Source of the DNA: a virus
Virus record (IMG/VR): IMGVR_UViG_3300025889_000927
Location: 1 to 24,167 of that record
Direction: 5' to 3' (one strand)
DNA length: 24,167 bases
How positions within the stretch are numbered: position 1 is the stretch's first letter; every line of letters starts with the position of its first letter. The notes beneath the pieces are model-generated. The model was not told where the DNA came from and made no database searches. It saw nothing but the letters and a program-made list of their open reading frames with translations. Positions 5,840 to 13,562 of the stretch are shown piece after piece. Position numbers and translations under genes: made by a program.

Positions 5840-7511
5840 GTCAAATAAAAGCAACCAAAAAATATCAGTATCTAGTGACAGAAAATTAATAGCTGTTAGA
5901 GTACTTGATATTATATTAGATTTAAACCACCCTAAAGCAATTGAACTAGGTGGTTATGATTCTATTGGGACTATTTTTTATACAAAATTAGATGATAATA
6001 CCCCTTTAGAAAATTCAGAAACCGCTAACATAGCTAAACCTTTATTTACACACTTAAAATATTACCCTTTAATTAATGAAATAGTTTTAATTTTATCTAC
6101 TAAAGATAAAAATATCTATAGTGGCAACTTTTTATCAACTTATTATTTACCCCAAGTAAATATATGGAACCATCCACACCATAATGCTCTTCCTTCTTTA
6201 AAGGGATTAGGAGAAGAAAACACATCTAATGATTATCAACAAACAGAAAATGGTGTAGTTAGAAAAGTAGATGATGGGGGTACAGATATAACTTTAGGAA
6301 AATATTTTAGCGAACAACTAAATATAAAACCCTTATTACCTTATGAAGGTGATATGATTATTGAAGGAAGATTTGGTAATTCTATTAGATTTGGCTCTAC
6401 TACCTTAGGAGATACTATACCTGACGAAAATAAAAACAGATGGAGTGAAGGCGGCCAAACAGGTGATCCTATCACTATTATTAGAAATGGCCAATCAGAA
6501 GATTTAGATGAAAAAGGATGGGTACATACAATAGAAAATATAGATGGTGATGCATCAAGCATTTATTTAACGTCTAATCAACAAATAGCTGGTTTTATTC
6601 CTGCTTCTTTAAATCAAAAATCATTTGGAGCTAATTTAGAACAACCACAAACAATAGAACAAAAATTAACAGATCCTACTTTAAATACCGTTACTGAACC
6701 TGAATTACCCGAAGAAGAAGAACAAATTGAAACAATACAAGATGAACCTGTAGATACTCCACCACCAGTTCAAGAAGAACAATCTCAAGAAGAACAATCT
6801 CAAGAAGAACAATCTCAAGAAGAAGACGAACTTTCCCCATTTGATCAATTAGCAGAAGAAACTGAAGTAGGTTATTATGAGGTAGAAGAAAACACAGATA
6901 ACCATGCTATATCTGTTAGTGATACATCTTTTATATTAAATATAGAATTCAATGATACAACAGGAGATATAGATACAGGTATAGAAATAGGAAATAGAGG
7001 GTTTATATTAAAACATTTTTTAAAGTCAAACACTGCTGAAAAATTTAATATAAATAATGCACCAGGTATTGATACTTCCCCCACCAGAGATCAAGTTATT
7101 AATAACCTAAAACAATTAATGGAAAATGTAGGTGACAAAATATTTGATCAATATCCTAATATGGTAATAACATCAGGTTATAGATGTATTAAATTAAATG
7201 AACAATTAGGGGGTTCTTCAACCTCGGAACATGTTTTTGGGTATGCTATAGATTTTCAAGTACCTGGTGTTTCTACAAAAGATGTATTTAATTGGTGTTA
7301 TAATAATTTACCTTCTTGGAGACAATTGATATGGGAATTTCCTGAAAAAGAATCAAACTCGTGGATTCATATATCTTACCAACTAGCAGGAAATACAAAT
7401 AGAACAACTTTAGCTTCTAATAAAGAAGAAGTTCATAATGTCTATGGGGGAACAAGACGAGGAAGTAGTAACAAATATCAAGATGGAATAACAGAAGCAA
7501 AACTAGCATAA
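5826..7511 (+). CDS. gp5-type baseplate hub/spike protein with M15 peptidase domain
   Basis: A 561-aa protein combining a phage spike base with a peptidoglycan peptidase. Residues about 15-105 look like the N-terminal beta domain of gp5-like hub proteins (I-G-T-I-F-Y, then L-K-Y-Y-P-L-I-N-E-I-V-L-I-L). Residues about 170-255 carry P-Y-E-G-D-M-I-I-E-G-R-F-G-N-S-I-R-F-G-S, G-D-P-I-T-I-I-R-N-G and S-S-I-Y-L-T-S-N-Q-Q-I, strands that I associate with the same group. A Glu/Gln-rich linker (about 290-345) with a 15-bp tandem repeat follows. Residues about 420-530 form an M15-type zinc D-Ala-D-Ala peptidase: S450-G-Y-R, S467-x-H469-x2-G-x-A-x-D476, and W-x-H515 supply the two His and one Asp zinc ligands. 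It should cut cell-wall crosslinks during tail penetration, a role played by the lysozyme domain of T4 gp5. The ATG at 5826 overlaps the upstream gene by 14 bases. Confidence 0.8.
   Translation: MAIVKSNKSNQKISVSSDRKLIAVRVLDIILDLNHPKAIELGGYDSIGTIFYTKLDDNTPLENSETANIAKPLFTHLKYYPLINEIVLILSTKDKNIYSGNFLSTYYLPQVNIWNHPHHNALPSLKGLGEENTSNDYQQTENGVVRKVDDGGTDITLGKYFSEQLNIKPLLPYEGDMIIEGRFGNSIRFGSTTLGDTIPDENKNRWSEGGQTGDPITIIRNGQSEDLDEKGWVHTIENIDGDASSIYLTSNQQIAGFIPASLNQKSFGANLEQPQTIEQKLTDPTLNTVTEPELPEEEEQIETIQDEPVDTPPPVQEEQSQEEQSQEEQSQEEDELSPFDQLAEETEVGYYEVEENTDNHAISVSDTSFILNIEFNDTTGDIDTGIEIGNRGFILKHFLKSNTAEKFNINNAPGIDTSPTRDQVINNLKQLMENVGDKIFDQYPNMVITSGYRCIKLNEQLGGSSTSEHVFGYAIDFQVPGVSTKDVFNWCYNNLPSWRQLIWEFPEKESNSWIHISYQLAGNTNRTTLASNKEEVHNVYGGTRRGSSNKYQDGITEAKLA
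6771..6824 (+). repeat. 15-bp tandem repeat in spike linker
   Basis: Three perfect copies of CAAGAAGAACAATCT (6771-6785, 6786-6800, 6801-6815) and a 9-base partial fourth copy. They encode Q-E-E-Q-S units, a flexible acidic linker between the spike base and the M15 domain. Copy number is likely to vary by slippage without breaking the frame. Confidence 0.85.
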
Positions 7512-7512
7512 A

Positions 7513-7983
7513 ATGGCATACGTACCAGAATCACCATCAACATATCAAGGAAAGCAAGTAATAATAAATTCTGATAGATTATTATTTAATGCTAAAGATG
7601 ATTCTATCCTTTTATTCTCAGATAAAGCTATAGGATTTAGTACAAATGGAAGTATTCATTTTGATACAAGTGAAAATAGTGAAAGTAAAATAGTAGTTAA
7701 CTCTCCTAATATCTATTTAGGTTTACAAACAAATGGAAATTTACCTACAGAACCTGTTCTTTTAGGAGATAAAACAGGACAATTATTATCTGATATATTA
7801 GATGTAATAGATGGTTTAATGGACGATATGATTTACAAAGTATCATTCATAACAGGTGCACCAGGTACTCCAACAGCCCCTAATCCTGCTAATGATGGAT
7901 TATTAGGCACAAGACGAGCTGAAATAGTTCAATTAAAAAATCAAATAGAAGATATTAAAAGTAAAATAAGTAAATTAGCATAA
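7513..7983 (+). CDS. Spike-shaft-like protein, distal half of a gp5-type spike (156 aa)
   Basis: Residues about 12-90 have the short alternating strands of a trimeric spike shaft: Q-V-I-I-N-S-D-R-L-L-F-N-A-K-D-D-S-I-L-L-F-S, then S-I-H-F-D-T, then K-I-V-V-N-S-P-N-I-Y-L-G, then E-P-V-L-L-G-D-K-T-G-Q-L-L. I recall this order of motifs at the C-terminal end of gp5-like spike proteins, where it directly follows the strands seen near residue 250 of the upstream protein. Here it is a separate gene, with the linker and M15 domain placed between. Residues about 90-156 are helical and end in a coiled-coil stretch (I-V-Q-L-K-N-Q-I-E-D-I-K-S-K-I). The gene starts one base after the upstream stop and ends one base before the next ATG, so the three should be made together. 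Its exact position in the tail tip is inference. Confidence 0.65.
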   Translation: MAYVPESPSTYQGKQVIINSDRLLFNAKDDSILLFSDKAIGFSTNGSIHFDTSENSESKIVVNSPNIYLGLQTNGNLPTEPVLLGDKTGQLLSDILDVIDGLMDDMIYKVSFITGAPGTPTAPNPANDGLLGTRRAEIVQLKNQIEDIKSKISKLA

Positions 7984-7984
7984 A

Positions 7985-8854
7985 ATGGCAGTAGCAGCAA
8001 TACAATCTTTACTAGAGAATGGCATAGATAAAAAAATATTTGAAGCTAAAAATGAGCTAAGGGAACAATCTAATAAACAAGTAGGAAAAGTAAGAGAACA
8101 ACTCCCTACTGAAGAACAGATAAAACAACAATTTAAATCTAATGTTTGCAGTCCACAAACAGAACAAAAACTTACAGCCAACTATAATAAACTAAAAAAT
8201 AAGGTAAATAGATTAAAAAATCAAGTATCAAGAGGCAAAAGTAAATTAGATAAAATACAAGAAAAATTAAATAAAATAGTCGAACAAATAATACCTAAAA
8301 TACATGCATTATTAAAATTATTGGAAACAATAATAAAAATAGCTAAAGTACTTATAATAGCTTTAACAGCTTCATTAGCTATACCAGGTGCACCCATCCC
8401 TAAATTATTAGATTTAATAGATAAAGCTAGGGTAAAAATAAAATTTTTTGATAGTGCTATCAAAGCATTAGGTAAATCAATATTAAAATATAGTAAAAAA
8501 GCATTAGCTGTGTTAGTCATAGTACCAGCAGCTATAGCTGCGTTAGTAGCTTTAATTAGTTTTATTGATTTTTTATTAACATTATTAGAATTATCATACC
8601 TACAATATTTACAAAAATGTAATATAGGGGGAGATGAAATAACAGATTCTGAAGGTAATATTGTTGAAGGTAATTTATCAGAATCAGAATTAATAAATCC
8701 TGATGGAACACTTAACCAAAATACCTTAGATAATTTAGGTAATTTATACACAGGAATCATCAATGAATTACAGCTTCAAGGAAAAGATGAGGTAATAGAA
8801 AAAATATATAACGCTAACTTCCAACAAATTGGATATAGACGTTTTAAAATCTAG
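7985..8854 (+). CDS. Coiled-coil protein with hydrophobic segments in tail-tip gene group (289 aa)
   Basis: Function not recognised. Residues 15-115 form long Lys/Gln/Glu-rich helices with heptad patterning. Two strongly hydrophobic stretches follow: about 122-142 (V-L-I-I-A-L-T-A-S-L-A-I-P-G-A-P-I-P) and about 173-203 (A-L-A-V-L-V-I-V-P-A-A-I-A-A-L-V-A-L-I). The C-terminus (about 210-289) is polar, with a Cys-x-Ile-Gly-Gly-Asp-Glu segment. Coiled coil plus apolar helices in a tail gene cluster could mean a tape-measure-like or tail-tip protein released into the host membrane on injection, but 289 aa is too short for a full-length tape measure of a contractile tail. It might also be a membrane-bound assembly factor. 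It is followed by a candidate late promoter, so it closes its transcription group. Confidence 0.65.
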   Translation: MAVAAIQSLLENGIDKKIFEAKNELREQSNKQVGKVREQLPTEEQIKQQFKSNVCSPQTEQKLTANYNKLKNKVNRLKNQVSRGKSKLDKIQEKLNKIVEQIIPKIHALLKLLETIIKIAKVLIIALTASLAIPGAPIPKLLDLIDKARVKIKFFDSAIKALGKSILKYSKKALAVLVIVPAAIAALVALISFIDFLLTLLELSYLQYLQKCNIGGDEITDSEGNIVEGNLSESELINPDGTLNQNTLDNLGNLYTGIINELQLQGKDEVIEKIYNANFQQIGYRRFKI

Positions 8855-8863
8855 ATTTTATTT

Positions 8864-8879
8864 ATATTTATTAACAAAC
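8864..8879 (+). promoter_or_regulatory. Candidate late promoter, site 2 (ATATTTATTAACAAAC)
   Basis: Second copy of the recurring intergenic sequence, with one extra T relative to sites 3 and 4. It lies in the 38-base gap before the ATG at 8893, 29 bases upstream of it, at the head of the gp25/gp6 group. A perfect palindrome AAAATCTAGATTTT (8846-8859) sits just before it, over the stop codon of the upstream gene. Confidence 0.4.
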
Positions 8880-8892
8880 AACAATTAACAAC

Positions 8893-9324
8893 ATGAAAGC
8901 AAAAACTTTTGAAAATCTAATTAGAAAAGTAGTTAGAGAAGAAATCGATTATGCGTTACGTAGAGAAATTAAATCACTTAAAGAAGATTTACGTGATGAA
9001 CTTAAACCATCAATAGTAGAACATACTGAAAGAATGGTTGAAGTACCACAACAATCATCTTTAAAAGAAAAAATTATGGGTAAAAAACCTATCAAAAAAC
9101 AAAATTTTGTAGGTGATAGTACACTAAACGATTTATTAAATGAAACAGCAATGGGTGATACAAATACTCAAACTGCCCAAGCACCTGTAAGTTTAGCCCA
9201 ACCTTTCGCTACAGGCGCACCACTACCAATGGACACAACAGGTATGCCTACAGAAGTAGCTAATGCTGTTACAAGAGATTATAGTGGTTTAATGAAAGCA
9301 ATTAATAAGAAAAAAGGACTATAA
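8893..9324 (+). CDS. Hypothetical protein preceding gp25 (143 aa)
   Basis: No family recognised. Residues 1-45 form charged amphipathic helices starting with F-E-N-L-I-R-K-V-V-R-E-E-I, a type of N-terminal helix that recurs in small proteins of marine phages and has a weaker parallel in the 124-aa acidic protein at 977-1351. Residues 60-75 are basic (K-I-M-G-K-K-P-I-K-K). Residues 75-130 are rich in Thr, Ala, Pro and Met and probably extended or disordered; the end is again basic. The gene is the first after candidate late promoter site 2 and stops 3 bases before gp25, so it should be expressed with the baseplate wedge genes. A small virion component or assembly factor is a fair guess; the sequence does not show which. 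Confidence 0.65.
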   Translation: MKAKTFENLIRKVVREEIDYALRREIKSLKEDLRDELKPSIVEHTERMVEVPQQSSLKEKIMGKKPIKKQNFVGDSTLNDLLNETAMGDTNTQTAQAPVSLAQPFATGAPLPMDTTGMPTEVANAVTRDYSGLMKAINKKKGL

Positions 9325-9327
9325 TAA

Positions 9328-9735
9328 ATGCCATTAATTCAAGGAGTACGAAGAATAAATCCTTTAGATTCTAACAAAAATGTTAGGATAGGGGTAGCGT
9401 TTCCTTTGGATGACGTTAATATTTTTAAAGGAACTCAAACAGTAAAAGAACAAGTAAAAAGCAACTTAATAAACTTATTACTTACAGAAGCGGGTGAAAG
9501 AGTTAACGAACCTAACTTTGGTGTAGGTCTAAAAAAATTATTATTTGAACAAGGTATAAATACAGATGAACTAAATGAAAGAATTAATAATCAAATAGTT
9601 TTTTATATCCCTGAAATATCTTTAATAGATACATCTGTAAAATTTGAAGATGACGAACATAAATTATTTATAACAATATCATATAGATTTAATTTAGATG
9701 GAACTAATGATGCTATACAATTAAACTTTAACTAA
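9328..9735 (+). CDS. 25: Baseplate wedge protein gp25 (W/gp25 family)
   Basis: A 135-aa protein matching the gp25/P2 gpW family in size (T4 gp25 is about 132 aa) and pattern: an N-terminal strand region with V-R-I-G-V-A-F-P-L, then V-K-S-N-L-I-N-L-L-L-T-E-A-G-E-R-V-N-E-P-N-F-G at about 46-64, the most conserved part, then L-K-K-L-L-F-E. The C-terminal half has alternating strands. In T4, gp25 joins the first sheath ring to the baseplate wedge core and helps trigger contraction. The stop overlaps the start of gp6 (TAATG), which is the typical gp25-gp6 or W-J order in contractile systems. The gene symbol follows T4 naming by family, not proven orthology. Confidence 0.9.
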   Translation: MPLIQGVRRINPLDSNKNVRIGVAFPLDDVNIFKGTQTVKEQVKSNLINLLLTEAGERVNEPNFGVGLKKLLFEQGINTDELNERINNQIVFYIPEISLIDTSVKFEDDEHKLFITISYRFNLDGTNDAIQLNFN

Positions 9736-11627
9736 TGGCTTACAATAAAGTATCAAATAAAACACAAGATAAAGACGTTAAATACCTAAATAAGGATTAT
9801 AATTCTTTTAAAAACCAGTTAATAGAATTTGCTGAAGTATATTTTCCAAATAATTTTAACGATTTTAGTGAAGGTAACCCAGGCATGATGTTTTTAGAAA
9901 TGGCATCATATGTTGGTGATGTTTTATCTTTTTATACAGATACACAATTAAGAGAATCATTTTTAACACTTGCACAAGAAAAAGAAAATTTATATAATTT
10001 AGCTTATGCTATGGGTTATAAACCCAAAGTAACAACAGCAGCATCAGTTGATCTAGATTTATTTCAGTTAGTACCCTCTATTTTAGTAAGTGGAGATTAT
10101 AAACCCGATTTTGATTATGCATTAGATATAGAAGCTAACTCTATTTTTGAATCAACCGAGGGTCCTAAATTTTATACAGATAGAAAAGTAAGTTTTGGTT
10201 TTTCATCTTCATTTGACCCTACAACAGTAAGTATATATCAATTTGATGGTTCAAATAATCCTGAATATTACTTACTAAAAAAATCAGTCAAAACTATATC
10301 GGGAGAAACTAAAACACAAACATTTTCTGTTGGTGCTGCTGAAAGGTTTAAAACATTAACATTATTTGATACAAATGTTATTTCTATAGAATCAATTGTA
10401 GACTCTGAAGGTAATAATTGGACTGAAGTACCTTATTTAGCCCAAGATACTGTTTTTGAAGAAATAGAAAATACAGCAGCTAATGATCCTGAATTATATG
10501 GATTTAATCAACAATCACCTTACTTATTAAAAGTAAAAAGAACCCCACGTAGATTTATAACTAGATTTAAAGCTAACAATCAACTTGAAATTCAATTTGG
10601 ATCCGGGGTAAGTGATAAAGCTGATGAAGATATTATCCCAAATCCAGACAATATAGGTTTGGGAATTAAAGATGGAAGAAGTAAATTAGATGTAGCTTAT
10701 GACCCATCAAACTTTTTATACACTAAAGCATACGGACAAGTACCAGCAAACACAACATTAACTGTAACATACGTTACAGGTGGCGGTTTAGAAGCTAATG
10801 TAAATTCAAATACTATTACTAAAATAGGAACACTAACTACTACTAATAAACCCAATTTAAATGGGGCTATGTTAAATTTTATAAAAAGCTCAGTATCATC
10901 TACAAATCCAGAAGCCGCAAAAGGTGGAGGAGCTGGTGATTCAGTAGAAGAAATACGACAAAATACAATAGCTAATTTTGGTGCACAGCAAAGAACAGTA
11001 ACTAAAGATGATTATTTAGTTAGAACATTATCAATGCCAGCTCGTTTTGGTAGAATAGCTAAAGCTTATATCACCCAAGATGATCAAATTTCACCTTTAA
11101 CAACAGAACCAAATCGTATTCCTAATCCTTTAGCTTTAAATTTATATACATTAGGATATGATTCAAATAAAAATTTAACAACTTTAAATACAGCTACTAA
11201 GACAAATCTTTCTACATACTTAGAGCAATATAGAATGCTAACTGATTCTATTAATATTAAAAATGCCTTTGTAATTAATTTTTCTCTTGATTTTGAAATC
11301 ACTGCATTTAAAAATTATAATAATGAAGAAGTTATATTAGAATGTATATCAGAACTTCAAGATTATTTTAATGTAGATAAATGGCAAGTAAATCAACCTA
11401 TTATCATTTCAGAAATTGAAAACCTAATAGGGGGAGTTAAAGGAGTACAAACAGTAGAAAAAATAGAATTAATCAATAAAAGTGGAACAGCATTAGGATA
11501 TTCACAATACAAATATGATTTTATACAAGCAACTAAAAATAGAGTAGTATATCCTTCATTAGATCCAAGTATTTTTGAGTTAAAATACCCAAACACAGAT
11601 ATTAAAGGAAGAGTAACAACATACTAA
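9735..11627 (+). CDS. 6: Baseplate wedge protein gp6 (J-like)
   Basis: A 630-aa protein, close to T4 gp6 (660 aa). Residues about 14-100 hold the N-terminal helical domain: K-Y-L-N-K-D-Y-N-S-F-K, D-F-S-E-G-N-P-G-M-M-F-L-E-M-A-S-Y-V-G-D-V-L-S-F-Y-T, the D-x2-R-E-S-F-L-x2-A segment and A-Y-x-M-G-Y-K-P. A central region has I-Q-F-G-S-G at about 288. Residues about 400-445 give the second J-type signature, with S-V-E-E-I-R-Q-N-T, R-T-V-T-K-D-D-Y and P-A-R-F-G-R-I-A-K-A-Y. In T4 two gp6 copies join gp7 in the wedge and form the inner baseplate ring; P2 gpJ is the counterpart. It starts inside the gp25 stop and is followed by virion genes. Confidence 0.9.
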   Translation: MAYNKVSNKTQDKDVKYLNKDYNSFKNQLIEFAEVYFPNNFNDFSEGNPGMMFLEMASYVGDVLSFYTDTQLRESFLTLAQEKENLYNLAYAMGYKPKVTTAASVDLDLFQLVPSILVSGDYKPDFDYALDIEANSIFESTEGPKFYTDRKVSFGFSSSFDPTTVSIYQFDGSNNPEYYLLKKSVKTISGETKTQTFSVGAAERFKTLTLFDTNVISIESIVDSEGNNWTEVPYLAQDTVFEEIENTAANDPELYGFNQQSPYLLKVKRTPRRFITRFKANNQLEIQFGSGVSDKADEDIIPNPDNIGLGIKDGRSKLDVAYDPSNFLYTKAYGQVPANTTLTVTYVTGGGLEANVNSNTITKIGTLTTTNKPNLNGAMLNFIKSSVSSTNPEAAKGGGAGDSVEEIRQNTIANFGAQQRTVTKDDYLVRTLSMPARFGRIAKAYITQDDQISPLTTEPNRIPNPLALNLYTLGYDSNKNLTTLNTATKTNLSTYLEQYRMLTDSINIKNAFVINFSLDFEITAFKNYNNEEVILECISELQDYFNVDKWQVNQPIIISEIENLIGGVKGVQTVEKIELINKSGTALGYSQYKYDFIQATKNRVVYPSLDPSIFELKYPNTDIKGRVTTY

Positions 11628-11628
11628 T

Positions 11629-12774
11629 ATGGCATATTATTTTTTATTTCCAGAAAAGGACGCTACAATATATAGTCACCCAGATAGAACTACAATGAAT
11701 ACTGGTGGTGATGAAATTCTTGAAATTGTAAAAGAAAAAGGAAGTTCAGATCAAAGATATTACCCATCAAGGGTTTTAATCAAATTTAAAGACTCAGAAA
11801 TCCAATCAGTTATAGAAAGTAAAATTGGAACATCATCATTTTCTTCTTCTCTTCAATTACTATCTACAGAACATAAAAATTTATCGTCTATATTAGATTT
11901 AGAAGCATATGCTGTTTCACAATCATGGAATGAAGGAACAGGAAGATTTTCAAATAAACCATCAGGTTCAGATGGAACTAGTTGGATATATAGAGATAAT
12001 AGTACTTCAGCTACAAAATGGACAACAGCTAGTTTTGGAGATGGATCAACAGGTTCAATAGATGCTGTCGGAATCACCGAGGGTGGTGGCGTTTGGTATA
12101 CTGGCAGTAATTTTCAAGGTACTCAACAATTTTTACGTGGAGATAATTTAGACACAAATATTGATGTTACATCAATAGTACAAAAATTTAGTGCAAGTTT
12201 ATTTGCAAGCCAAACATATCCAAATGGTATAGAAAATAATGGATTTATAATTAAAGCACCTGAATCTACAGAACAAGACACATCTAGTAGTTTTGGTGAA
12301 ATGAAATATTTTTCAGTAGATACACATACAATTTATCCACCAAGATTAACTTTTAAATGGGATGATTCTTCTTTTCCAGCTGCGTACACAGGTAGTTCAA
12401 AAACAACAGGAGATTTAAGTGTTTCACTATACAGAAATAAAGAATTATATAACCAAAATGATGAAGCATTTTTTAGAATCCATGTAAGAGATAAATATCC
12501 TGTTAGACAATTTGCTTCTTCTTCAAACTATTTAAATCCTGGATATTTTACTACAGCTTCTTACTATAGTATAAGAGATGCGCACACAGAAGAAGAAATT
12601 ATTCCTTTTGACGATAATTTTACAAAATTAAGTGCTGATAGTGAAGGAATGTACTTTAAAATATTTATGAATGGTTTACAACCTGAAAGATATTATAGAG
12701 TTCTATTTAAACATACAAATAACGAAGGAACAACTATATACGATAACAAATATCACTTTAAAGTAGTTAGATAA
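11629..12774 (+). CDS. Virion protein with DNRLRE-like N-terminal region (381 aa)
   Basis: The start reads F-P-E-K-D-A-T-I-Y-S-H-P-D-R-T-x-M-N-T-G-G-D-E-I-L-E-I, then S-R-V-L-I-K-F-K, and later L-E-A-Y-A-V-S-Q-S-W-N-E-G-T-G-R-F and D-V-T-S-I-V-Q-K-F. This order resembles the DNRLRE-type beta-sandwich found in bacterial surface and phage proteins: D-A-T-I-Y, then R-x-L-I-K-F, an aliphatic strand and W-x-E-G. The assignment is inference. It would make residues about 1-245 one elongated sandwich with Ser/Thr/Gly-rich loops. Residues about 250-381 form a second beta domain ending in R-Y-Y-R-V-L-F-K-H-T and K-Y-H-F-K-V-V-R. It lies between gp6 and the large gp7/I-like protein and overlaps the next start by one base, so it is most likely a baseplate component. 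Confidence 0.7.
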   Translation: MAYYFLFPEKDATIYSHPDRTTMNTGGDEILEIVKEKGSSDQRYYPSRVLIKFKDSEIQSVIESKIGTSSFSSSLQLLSTEHKNLSSILDLEAYAVSQSWNEGTGRFSNKPSGSDGTSWIYRDNSTSATKWTTASFGDGSTGSIDAVGITEGGGVWYTGSNFQGTQQFLRGDNLDTNIDVTSIVQKFSASLFASQTYPNGIENNGFIIKAPESTEQDTSSSFGEMKYFSVDTHTIYPPRLTFKWDDSSFPAAYTGSSKTTGDLSVSLYRNKELYNQNDEAFFRIHVRDKYPVRQFASSSNYLNPGYFTTASYYSIRDAHTEEEIIPFDDNFTKLSADSEGMYFKIFMNGLQPERYYRVLFKHTNNEGTTIYDNKYHFKVVR

Positions 12775-13562
12775 TGGCTCAAGAAAATGTAAAAATAAAT
12801 AAAAAGGTTTATGGAGCTAAATCAGCTAATGATGTAATTGATCGTTCTTTTTCTGAATTATTAAAATCAAAAGATCCAATTAATGTTGAAAAACTTTTTC
12901 AACTATATAATGAATTATTTTATGATATACCAAAAGAAGGAGACCAATCACATACTACTTTAATAGTCCAAAGCACAGATTACGTTCAAGATTTTATTGA
13001 TCCAAAAGATGAACAAATAGATAATCTTTTAGATAGAATTATAGAATTAGAAGAACAACTAGCCCAAGTTAATGATACTAAAGAACACCCATTTTTTAGA
13101 AATGGAACATTTTTACGTACTCCTAATACTACTATTTTCTTTATGCAAGAAGGAAAAGCAAGACCTATAAGAACAGAATCTCTTTATAGAACTATAGCTA
13201 AAGCTCAAGGATTAGATCCAGATGCTACTCCTAAACCATATACAGAAGTAGATGCCTCTATACCAGAGGAAATAGGAAGAGGAAAAACCATAAGATCCCT
13301 TTCAGATTTAAATGATTTTGAAGAAATAGTTCCTACACAACAAACAAACTTTATAGAAACTAGGACTGCTTTACAAAATGTAAGAGTAAATGCAGGCCAA
13401 TTAGCAGAATTAAAGGCTATAATTGAAGATAAAGAAGTAGCAAGAGATATAGGACGAATAAACCTTGCAAGTGCTGAAGGACAAGATCTTATTAGAAATG
13501 CCCCCGTAAATACTAGTAATATACAACAAGCATCACCATCACAAAATAGATCAGTAAGATAA
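12774..13562 (+). CDS. Virion/baseplate-associated protein with coiled coil (262 aa)
   Basis: Not assigned to a family. Residues 1-65 are helical (F-S-E-L-L-K-S-K-D-P-I-N-V-E-K-L-F-x-L-Y-N-E-L-F-Y-D-I-P). Residues about 76-100 form a clear acidic coiled coil (I-D-N-L-L-D-R-I-I-E-L-E-E-Q-L-A). Residues about 105-150 look like a small beta hairpin region (F-F-R-N-G-T-F-L-R-T, then T-T-I-F-F-M-Q-E-G-K-A-R-P-I). The remainder (150-262) is Glu/Gln/Asn-rich and of low complexity, ending in N-R-S-V-R. It overlaps both neighbours by single TAATG junctions, so it should be translated together with the large I/gp7-like protein. It might be an attachment or bridging component of the wedge. Confidence 0.65.
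   Translation: MAQENVKINKKVYGAKSANDVIDRSFSELLKSKDPINVEKLFQLYNELFYDIPKEGDQSHTTLIVQSTDYVQDFIDPKDEQIDNLLDRIIELEEQLAQVNDTKEHPFFRNGTFLRTPNTTIFFMQEGKARPIRTESLYRTIAKAQGLDPDATPKPYTEVDASIPEEIGRGKTIRSLSDLNDFEEIVPTQQTNFIETRTALQNVRVNAGQLAELKAIIEDKEVARDIGRINLASAEGQDLIRNAPVNTSNIQQASPSQNRSVR

Noticed and set aside
8221-8763. Long open frame on the - strand (180 aa) opposite the coiled-coil protein gene
   Set aside because: It lies wholly within a well-spaced + strand gene, is low in complexity, and reflects the AT-rich codon pattern of the other strand.
8846-8859. Perfect palindrome AAAATCTAGATTTT over a stop codon
   Set aside because: As a hairpin it has only five A/T pairs after leaving a four-base loop, too weak for a terminator; such palindromes are easy to meet in AT-rich DNA.
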